A stretch of 21,712 bases of DNA from Paludibacter sp. (GTDB lineage: Bacteria > Bacteroidota > Bacteroidia > Bacteroidales > Paludibacteraceae), in the NCBI GenBank assembly GCA_024709185.1, contig JANJXE010000342.1, positions 1 to 21,712 of the forward strand, in the 5' to 3' direction. The notes below the pieces were generated by a model. It saw nothing but the letters and a program-made list of their open reading frames with translations, had not been told where the DNA came from and did not search any database. Shown piece after piece: positions 7,181 through 14,286 of this stretch. Made by a program: the position numbers and the translations under genes. Positions within the stretch are counted from its first letter, which is position 1; each line of letters starts with the position of its first letter.

Positions 7181-10100
7181 TTAGAAATTAACAGTTAAAC
7201 CAAAGGTATAGGTAGCCGGAAGCGGATAAGTACCGCCATCGTCAACATTACCACTCAGAATGCTTCCTCCGATTTCAGGAGTGAAGCCCGTATTCTTTCG
7301 GAAGGTCAGCGGATTTTGCGCATTGGCAAAAACCCTTATTTTTCCGATGCCTGCCGATGCAGTTTTAAACGTTGGCAACGTATACCCCACCTGCACAGCC
7401 CTCAATCGGAAATAATCGCCACTTTCGAGCAGATTGGTCGAAGGAAGGTAGTTGTGCGAACGCGATGCCTCCAGAATAGGCTCTTGAGTGGATGTACCCT
7501 GACCATGCCAGCGATTGAGTGCTGTCGAATAATAATTAAACTGCGCAAAGGAGGGAAGTTTCTTTGTGTTAATAATATGTGTTCCTGTTAGCCCGTTAAA
7601 ATCCATACTAAAATCGATTGCATCGTAATTTAATCCTACTGAAAAACCATAGGTGAAAGTAGGAATGGTGCTCCCGATAAAATCACGGTCGGCATCAGTT
7701 ATACGTCCATCGCCTGTAATATCCTTATAACTGATATCACCTGGTTTCGACACCCAGGATGTCTTCGGTGCTGCATCTATCTCGGTCTGAGTCTGGAAAA
7801 TGCCATCCTGAACATAACCGAAAATAGCTCCGACAGGATGTCCCACAGCGGTGCGGTGATAGGTTCCCGAAACAATGTAATTGTTCTGATTGCCCAACTC
7901 CAGCACTTCATTATGGAGAGTAGCTCCATTGAGACTCAGATTATAATTCAACTTCCCGATTTTATCTTTCCACCCAAGGATAAACTCAAGTCCACTGTTA
8001 CGAATGGAACCGGCATTGGTAATTTCAAAACCTGCACCTACCGATACCGAAGGCTCCACATAAGCCAGCAGATCGTTGGTGGTTTTGGTATAATAACCCA
8101 ACTCCAGGGTCATCCTGCTGTCTATCAGTCGACTTTCAATCCCAAGGTCAAAACCATTCACTACTTCCCAGTGGATATTTTCATCCACCAGATTGCTTAC
8201 AGTGGGCAGATAATAGGTTTTCCCATCGACAATAATTTGCTGTCCTACCGGGTTGATGGTCGGGAAATAAAGGTAATTTCCGATTTTATCATTCCCAAGC
8301 ATACCCCACGAACTTTTCACTTTCAGGTAATCCACTTTTTCCTTTAACGAAGCAAAGAAGTCCTCTTCAGATGCTATCCAGGCTATCCCTACCGATGGAA
8401 AATATCCCCAGCGTTTCGATGGCGAAAATTTTGAGGAACCATCGGCGCGGAAGGTAACCGACATCAGGTAACGATCGGCATAATTGTAGTTCACACGTCC
8501 CAGGTACGAAATAAAGGATTCGGCTTCGTACCAGTCACCATTGCGTTTGTTCAGCGGCGACCCGAGGCTCAGCATGCGCATATCTTCCGGAATAGTCCAG
8601 TAGCTTGCATTGATCAGCGTATCGGAAGCGGTACTGAAGCCCTGACTTTCCTGTACACGGGCTGTGTAACCAGCCATGGCCGAGATACGGTGTTCTGCTA
8701 CATTCTTAGCGTAATTCAGAATCATATCCACCTGGTACTTGGTGTATTCGGCATTCGATCGGCTGAAAGATGTTTTTTCGCTTTTATGTGATGAATTGGT
8801 AGTGGAATTATTTACATCAAAGCGGGGAGAATAATTACTTCCCTGATTGATGCCTACATCGCCGTATCCGGTTATTTTAAAGGAGAAATCCTTCAGAAAT
8901 TTAAAATCAGCATACACATTTCCAACTGTCCGGTAGCCATAGCTTTGCGAATTTCCCTTGTTTATTTCCATCACAGCAACAGGATTAGCAACGTCTTTCT
9001 GGATACCCGGCGAAGGCGTGTAATAGCTGCCTATGTTCTTTGGATCATGATCTTCGACAGGCGCATAGGGCTGATAAGTAGGCAATGCACGCACCGCATT
9101 GCTCACATTGGCGGTTGCCGGATTCGAATTCCATCGGCTAAGGGTTACATTTCCACCGAGTTTAAGGAATGGCGCCACTTCATAATCACCTGCCCAGCGA
9201 CCGTTGAACCGTTGATAGGCATTGTACTTTACAACACCATCCTGTTTGAAATAACCCAGCGAAAATACCGAACTCGATTTATCGGTAGCATTGCTGACAC
9301 TTACTCCGTGATTGGTAATGAGGGCATTTTGAAAAATCAGTGATTGCCAGTCGGTACCGCCACCCAGCAAATCGCCTACCCAGGGCGTTGCTGATGGATT
9401 CCCGTTTTTGAGCTGTTCGTTGTAAAGCATCGTGAAATCATCGGCATTCGTTAACGAAACCCGATCGCGGTTGTGAAGGGTCTGCATCCCGGCATAACCG
9501 TCGTAGCTAACATTCATCCTTCCCGTTTCAGAACGTTTTGTTGTTACGATAATTACACCATTTGCACCCTGAACCCCGAAAATTGCCAATGAAGAGGGAT
9601 CTTTCAATACTTCTATAGATGTGATGTCATTGGGATTAACAAAATCAATATTATCAATAAACATCCCATCAACTACATACAGTGGTTTCGTGTCGGCATA
9701 GGTTGTGGCCACACCGCGTAATCTTACGGTCGGACTACCACCTGCAGCACCGCTATTGGTAACCAATAATCCGGGAACTTTTCCCTGTAAGGCTTTCACA
9801 GGATTGTAGTCGGGTGAGGTTTTCAGACTTTCGCCACTGATGGAAACTATCGAACCGGTGAGGTCGCGCTTGCGTGCAGTACCATAACCTACCACAATCA
9901 CTTCGTCGAGATCTTTGGTCTCCGATTCGAGGTAAACATCAATCGTTGATGAGCCTGAAACTTCCCGGCGGGCAGGTTTCATTCCCACATAGCTGAAAAT
10001 CAGTTGTGCACCACGTGTAACATTCTCCAGCTGGTAATTTCCGTTGAAGTCGGTAATGGTACCCAGAGTGGTGCCGTCAACACGTACGCTGACACCAATC

Positions 10101-10213
10101 AGACTTTCGTTGGTAGTTTTATCGTACACTGTACCCCGAACCGTCAGGTTTTGAGCACTGAGTACCGTACCATACAACAGAAATAGCATCAAAATTAAGT
10201 TGAATTGCTTCAT
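7181..10213 (-). CDS. susC: SusC/RagA-family TonB-dependent outer-membrane transporter
   Basis: This 1010-residue protein has a signal peptide (cut near SAQ, residue 21) and an N-terminal carboxypeptidase-regulatory-like domain (about 22-98). Next come the SusC-type TonB box DEVIVVGYGT (103-112), a plug domain (about 113-230, with LQGKVPGLLV, YVVDG, and IEVLKDPSSLAIFGVQGANGVIIVTTK) and a 22-strand-type beta-barrel that ends in Phe (TFGLTVNF). It imports oligosaccharides across the outer membrane using energy from TonB-ExbBD, paired with the adjacent SusD. I found no STN signalling domain and no sigma/anti-sigma pair nearby, so control should come from the upstream propeller regulator rather than from an ECF pathway. 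It starts 46 bp after the upstream glucanase gene with no clear promoter between them. Confidence 0.96.
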   Translation of the reverse strand: MKQFNLILMLFLLYGTVLSAQNLTVRGTVYDKTTNESLIGVSVRVDGTTLGTITDFNGNYQLENVTRGAQLIFSYVGMKPARREVSGSSTIDVYLESETKDLDEVIVVGYGTARKRDLTGSIVSISGESLKTSPDYNPVKALQGKVPGLLVTNSGAAGGSPTVRLRGVATTYADTKPLYVVDGMFIDNIDFVNPNDITSIEVLKDPSSLAIFGVQGANGVIIVTTKRSETGRMNVSYDGYAGMQTLHNRDRVSLTNADDFTMLYNEQLKNGNPSATPWVGDLLGGGTDWQSLIFQNALITNHGVSVSNATDKSSSVFSLGYFKQDGVVKYNAYQRFNGRWAGDYEVAPFLKLGGNVTLSRWNSNPATANVSNAVRALPTYQPYAPVEDHDPKNIGSYYTPSPGIQKDVANPVAVMEINKGNSQSYGYRTVGNVYADFKFLKDFSFKITGYGDVGINQGSNYSPRFDVNNSTTNSSHKSEKTSFSRSNAEYTKYQVDMILNYAKNVAEHRISAMAGYTARVQESQGFSTASDTLINASYWTIPEDMRMLSLGSPLNKRNGDWYEAESFISYLGRVNYNYADRYLMSVTFRADGSSKFSPSKRWGYFPSVGIAWIASEEDFFASLKEKVDYLKVKSSWGMLGNDKIGNYLYFPTINPVGQQIIVDGKTYYLPTVSNLVDENIHWEVVNGFDLGIESRLIDSRMTLELGYYTKTTNDLLAYVEPSVSVGAGFEITNAGSIRNSGLEFILGWKDKIGKLNYNLSLNGATLHNEVLELGNQNNYIVSGTYHRTAVGHPVGAIFGYVQDGIFQTQTEIDAAPKTSWVSKPGDISYKDITGDGRITDADRDFIGSTIPTFTYGFSVGLNYDAIDFSMDFNGLTGTHIINTKKLPSFAQFNYYSTALNRWHGQGTSTQEPILEASRSHNYLPSTNLLESGDYFRLRAVQVGYTLPTFKTASAGIGKIRVFANAQNPLTFRKNTGFTPEIGGSILSGNVDDGGTYPLPATYTFGLTVNF

Positions 10214-10259
10214 GTTTTGTGTTTTTATAATGGTTTATTTAGTATGAATTACATCCGTA

Positions 10260-11831
10260 TCAGGGAAATGAAAAACCGAGGTTGACGAGTCCTTGTCGTA
10301 TTTCGGGAAGTTGCATAAATTGTTTCCAAAGCAAACCGCTCCTGTAATTCTCGGTCATCACAGCGATAGGACCCTGATCGATAGCCAGGTAACTACGAAC
10401 CACCTGTTGTCCTTCGGGCATACCCGGATTATAGGCATCGTAAAATCCATATTTTCCAAACAATTGTTTTCCTTTTTCGTAATACAAATACCGAAGAACT
10501 TCCATGCTTTCTTCCGGTGTATACACTATCGACGAAAGCGCAGCTGTGGGCGATACCGTGCCGTTATCAGCGTTGGTTCCGGGATGGTGCGAACTGTACC
10601 CAACCAGCGGATCGTCGGATGATGTGAATCCCCATAGCTGCGAACCATATCCTTTGTGTTGCTTAGGATTATCGATAGCGTAGGCACGATGTATGAGCGT
10701 ATGCGCCCTGTTTCGTTCAAAATAATTGGTATGTCGATCGCTGAGACCATTGGGATTAAGTCCCAGAAAAGAATAATGGGTAAAGAACAACGGTCCGCCC
10801 ATGTCCATTCCCAAATCCAGACGAATGCCATAATAGGATTTACCATTCAGAAAATAGGGAGATGTTTTAAAGCTGGCTTCATACACATTAGCTGTAACAG
10901 GGAATGTAGGCGACGAAGCAGCCAACACATAGGTAATCAGCGTTTCATCGAAACCTTTGATTCGGTGATTCATCTTCCAGCCGTGGTTTTTCGACCAATG
11001 CCAGTACAGAGAATCAGTTCCGCGGGTGTACCAGTTCCAATCAATGGTTTCCCAGAGTTTGTTTATACGCTGACTTAACAATTGCTCATCAGAAGTGCCT
11101 TTGCTGAAATAAGACTTAGCAGTAAGCAACCCCTGCATCAACAAGGCTGTCTCCACCAGATCGCCTCCATCATCATAGGCTGAGAAACTAAATGGCTTAC
11201 CGGTACGTGCATCGTACCAATGTGCCCAGGCACCGTGAAAGCGTTCTGCTTTTTCGAGAAAACCTACCATGCGGGAAATGAGATGAACGATATCTTTACG
11301 GGGATAATAGTCTCGTTCGGCAGCAGCCACCAGTGCCATAATTCCGAAACCTGTTCCGCCGGTTGTGACAATTTCGCCGTTGGTATCGTTGCTGCGCTCA
11401 CGTGCCATGCCGGTAGTGGGTTCTGCAAAGTCGTAGAAATAACGTGTGGTATAACGTTGGAGCATGTCACGCAGGGCATCGTCGCTGGCAGGATTCACCT
11501 GTACCTTGATTTCAAGCGCTTTCAATCTTTGCTCGTCGACTTTCAAACCCTTTGGCAACAAGCGATAGGTAAACGGGGTTGATTTAGTCACCGGTTTTCC
11601 AAAGAAATCCAGGAAATAATCACAGCTGGTTTCTCCACATTGTACAAAGGGGGCACCTTCCACCGAACGAAAAATTTCGTAGGTAAAACCCGTGTTGTTT
11701 TTCCACCTGAGTTCCACATGGGCAGGATAAGCATCGGCCTTCATTCCATGAGGGACATGAAACATCTTAGCCTGAAGTGGAAGTAGTACCACACAAAGGA
11801 AAATGAGTGTAGTTGTTAAATTTGTTTTCAT
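10260..11831 (-). CDS. GH144-type beta-1,2-glucan hydrolase, probably periplasmic
   Basis: This 523-residue protein has a type I signal peptide ending near LPLQA (residue 21) and no lipobox, so a soluble periplasmic location is likely. Residues about 27-95 look like a fibronectin III-type domain (VELRWKNNTG, YEIFRS, FTYRLLP). Residues 115-520 are the catalytic barrel, with TTGGTGFGIMAL, KAERFHGAWAHWY, GGDLVETALLMQGLL (Asp224 and Glu227), GGPLFFTHYSFLG, VSPTAALSS and AIDQGPIAVMTENYRSG. It is a diverged paralogue of the GH144 encoded at 4047-5663, with N-terminal rather than C-terminal extra domain. A GH144 with sophorose-releasing exo activity is known from Parabacteroides distasonis (BDI_3064); a similar role on imported oligosaccharides is my inference. 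It starts 23 bp after the GH3 gene, whose product would use the sophorose. Confidence 0.9.
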   Translation of the reverse strand: MKTNLTTTLIFLCVVLLPLQAKMFHVPHGMKADAYPAHVELRWKNNTGFTYEIFRSVEGAPFVQCGETSCDYFLDFFGKPVTKSTPFTYRLLPKGLKVDEQRLKALEIKVQVNPASDDALRDMLQRYTTRYFYDFAEPTTGMARERSNDTNGEIVTTGGTGFGIMALVAAAERDYYPRKDIVHLISRMVGFLEKAERFHGAWAHWYDARTGKPFSFSAYDDGGDLVETALLMQGLLTAKSYFSKGTSDEQLLSQRINKLWETIDWNWYTRGTDSLYWHWSKNHGWKMNHRIKGFDETLITYVLAASSPTFPVTANVYEASFKTSPYFLNGKSYYGIRLDLGMDMGGPLFFTHYSFLGLNPNGLSDRHTNYFERNRAHTLIHRAYAIDNPKQHKGYGSQLWGFTSSDDPLVGYSSHHPGTNADNGTVSPTAALSSIVYTPEESMEVLRYLYYEKGKQLFGKYGFYDAYNPGMPEGQQVVRSYLAIDQGPIAVMTENYRSGLLWKQFMQLPEIRQGLVNLGFSFP

Positions 11832-11854
11832 TGCAAAATACTTTTTGATAGAAA

Positions 11855-14080
11855 TTACTTCAGCACAAATGGAGCTTCAAGCACATCGCGTGAATTTCCT
11901 CCCACAAAAAGTTTAAAATCACCTGGTTCGGTCCCGAAACTCATATCCTGACGGTAGAAGGCAAGTTGTGACGGAGTGAGTAAAAACTCTACAACCTTCG
12001 ATTCGCCGGCTTTAAGTTCGATGCGGTTAAAGCCTTTCAATTCCTTTACAGGTCGCGTTACACTTCCAACCAGGTCGCGTACGTACCATTGCACAATTTC
12101 CACCCCATCGTAAGCACCTGAATTAGTAACAGTAACCGATGCTTTTAGTTGCCCCTCAGCAGTCAGTTGTTTTGAATCAAGTTTCAGAGCAGAATATTCG
12201 AAACGGGTGTAACTTAAACCGAAACCGAAAGGGTACAGTGGATCGTTGGGAGCATCAATGTATCTCGATTTGTATTTTGGATTAGGCAAATATATAGGCC
12301 GACCGGTATTTTTCGCATAATAATAAAGAGGCACCTGACCAACGTTCACAGGAAACGTCATGGGCAATTTTCCCGAAGGATTGTATTCACCATAAAGCAC
12401 CTGGGTAATAGCTTTTCCACCCATGGTTCCCGGGTACCAGGCTTCGAGTATAGCATCTGCCAACAGATGTTCGCGCGATAGATCAAGCGGACGGCCATTC
12501 ATGAGCACTACAACCACCGGTTTTCCGAGCTTCTTCACTGCTGCGAGCAGTTCGGTTTGAACACCGGGCACCTGAATACTGGTACGACTGGCAGCTTCGC
12601 CCGACCAATCCCAGTCTTCGCCAATCACCATCACCACTTTATCGGCCTTGCGGACTGCGGATAAGGCTGCGGCAAAACCACTCCTGTCGTCACCCGTTTT
12701 TTTTGCACCTTCGGCATAGATGACATTTTTTTCACCATTGTATTCGCGTAGGACATCGAGAGTCGATTGCATAAAATCCCAGTCGCCTGCAGCTTTCCAC
12801 GAGCCAAGCATATCTCGTGTTGATGCAGCCAGTTCGCCCAACACAGCAATCTTTTCACCCTTTTTCAGCGGTAACAGTTGATTATCATTTTTGAGCAACA
12901 CCATCGATTTCCGGGCAACATCAAGTGCTGCATCGAGATGTTCAGGTGCATACACATAGCGTTTTTCACGTTCTTCAGAGCAATAGCGATAGGGGTCATC
13001 GAACAGCCCAAGCATGAATTTAACTTTCAATACCCGACGTACTGCTTCATCGATAAGTTTTTCACTTACCAGCCCTTCTTCTACTTGTTTTTTCAGAAAA
13101 TTGAAGTACACCTCACCCTGCATATCCATATCTACTCCTGCATGTATAGCCAGTAAACCAGCTTCAGCAAAGTTGGCTGCCACTCCGTGGTCCACCATTT
13201 CATTGATAGAGGTATAATCAGTCACCACAAAACCTTTAAATCCAAGTTCTGTGCGCAGCAAATCGGTTAACAGATAACGACTTCCGGTAGCAGGAACCCC
13301 ATCGAGCTCGTTGAAGGAAGTCATCACGCTGAGCGCACCGGCATCGATGGCTGCTCTATAGGGAGGAAGGTAAATGCTTCTAAACACACGTTCCGACATG
13401 TCGACAGTATTGTAATCGCGACCGGCTTCAGGAGCGCCATAGGCTGCAAAATGCTTCACAGTGGCCAGCACCGTCAGCGTATCCGACAAATCATTGGAAG
13501 GACCCTGGAAGCCACGAACGCGGGCACGGGCAATTACCGAGCCCAGGAATGGGTCTTCACCTGCTCCTTCCGACACCCGTCCCCAACGGGGGTCAACAGA
13601 AACATCCACCATGGGAGCAAATGTCCAGTGTAGTCCCGAAGCAGCTGCTTCAATGGCCGACACACGAGCCGATAGCTCTAAAGCTGTGGTATCCCACGAA
13701 GCCGCTTCACCCAGCGAAATTGGGAAAATAGTTTTGTGACCATGTATTACATCATAGCCAAATAACAACGGAATACCTAAGCGTGATTCTTCGACCGCAA
13801 TTTTCTGGAGTTGACGCGTATAGGCTACAGTATGTGCGTTGAAGATATTACCACAATGTCCTTTACGAATATCATCAAGGTAGTTTTCACGAAGTGTTGG
13901 GCCTGTAACATCCCAATCGGAGGTATACAAAACCATCTGTCCTATCTTTTCCTCCAGAGTCATCAGTTGCAATACCGAATCGACACGCTTATCAAGACGA
14001 GCGTCGGTGTTGTTTACTGAAGGTGTACAGGCTGCAATTAAAAAAACAGTAATAAACAAAATGAGGGAAATGTGTTTCAT
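11855..14080 (-). CDS. bglX: GH3 beta-glucosidase (BglX type), periplasmic lipoprotein
   Basis: This 741-residue protein has a lipoprotein signal peptide with lipobox IAAC (Cys18). TPS follows the Cys with no acidic surface signal, so I infer an inner-facing, periplasmic enzyme. The layout is that of BglX: an N-terminal TIM barrel (about 30-370) with KHFAAYG and the nucleophile Asp288 in VVTDYTS, an alpha/beta sandwich (about 390-580) with the likely acid/base Glu495 in SGEAASR, and a C-terminal fibronectin III-like domain (655-735). It removes terminal beta-linked glucose from oligosaccharides. Sequence does not show which linkage it cuts, but a related Bacteroides enzyme (BT_3567) acts on beta-1,2-linked sophorooligosaccharides and sits in a comparable locus. 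It is the first gene of the operon, behind the promoter at 14107-14139. Confidence 0.95.
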   Translation of the reverse strand: MKHISLILFITVFLIAACTPSVNNTDARLDKRVDSVLQLMTLEEKIGQMVLYTSDWDVTGPTLRENYLDDIRKGHCGNIFNAHTVAYTRQLQKIAVEESRLGIPLLFGYDVIHGHKTIFPISLGEAASWDTTALELSARVSAIEAAASGLHWTFAPMVDVSVDPRWGRVSEGAGEDPFLGSVIARARVRGFQGPSNDLSDTLTVLATVKHFAAYGAPEAGRDYNTVDMSERVFRSIYLPPYRAAIDAGALSVMTSFNELDGVPATGSRYLLTDLLRTELGFKGFVVTDYTSINEMVDHGVAANFAEAGLLAIHAGVDMDMQGEVYFNFLKKQVEEGLVSEKLIDEAVRRVLKVKFMLGLFDDPYRYCSEEREKRYVYAPEHLDAALDVARKSMVLLKNDNQLLPLKKGEKIAVLGELAASTRDMLGSWKAAGDWDFMQSTLDVLREYNGEKNVIYAEGAKKTGDDRSGFAAALSAVRKADKVVMVIGEDWDWSGEAASRTSIQVPGVQTELLAAVKKLGKPVVVVLMNGRPLDLSREHLLADAILEAWYPGTMGGKAITQVLYGEYNPSGKLPMTFPVNVGQVPLYYYAKNTGRPIYLPNPKYKSRYIDAPNDPLYPFGFGLSYTRFEYSALKLDSKQLTAEGQLKASVTVTNSGAYDGVEIVQWYVRDLVGSVTRPVKELKGFNRIELKAGESKVVEFLLTPSQLAFYRQDMSFGTEPGDFKLFVGGNSRDVLEAPFVLK

Positions 14081-14106
14081 GTTTTTTGGTGTATTGTTGA
14101 TGAGGG

Positions 14107-14139
14107 CAAATATAGACTATCAGTAAACAGATTTGCAAA
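14107..14139 (-). promoter_or_regulatory. Promoter of the glucan operon (TTTG-N21-TATATTTG)
   Basis: On the minus strand a -33 box TTTG (14139-14136) and a perfect -7 box TATATTTG (14114-14107) are separated by 21 nt, the Bacteroidota sigma-ABfr consensus. The -7 box ends 27 bp before the GH3 ATG. It is the only good consensus promoter I found ahead of the structural genes, so it probably drives the operon. Confidence 0.7.
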
Positions 14140-14142
14140 TCT
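14129..14142. promoter_or_regulatory. Perfect 14-bp palindrome, candidate operator
   Basis: AGATTTGCAAATCT is a perfect palindrome that covers the whole -33 box of the operon promoter. LuxR-type helix-turn-helix proteins usually bind such dyads as dimers, and the gene just upstream encodes a membrane regulator with that kind of domain. Its role as the binding site is inferred. Confidence 0.45.
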
Positions 14143-14180
14143 TTTAACCCCATATCATCACTACATTAAAAAAAATCCGG

Positions 14181-14196
14181 AAAGGGGAACCCCTTT
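14181..14196 (-). terminator. Possible terminator of the regulator gene
   Basis: A compact inverted repeat (AAAGGGG, two bases, CCCCTTT) lies about 90 bp after the regulator stop. On the minus strand a run of eight T residues follows after a short gap. It could end the regulator transcript and so insulate the operon promoter. The loop is very short (two nt, or four if one G-C pair opens), so I am unsure. Confidence 0.4.
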
Positions 14197-14286
14197 TTAC
14201 CCCTACAACAAACAAAAAACCCATCATTAAACACTGTATTTCAATCTGTTAAATAAGCACTATTTCCTAAATCAGATTCTTCGGTG

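Noticed and set aside
7838..8347. Plus-strand open frame of 169 codons
   Set aside because: It is antisense to the SusC barrel region with no promoter, signal peptide or motif.
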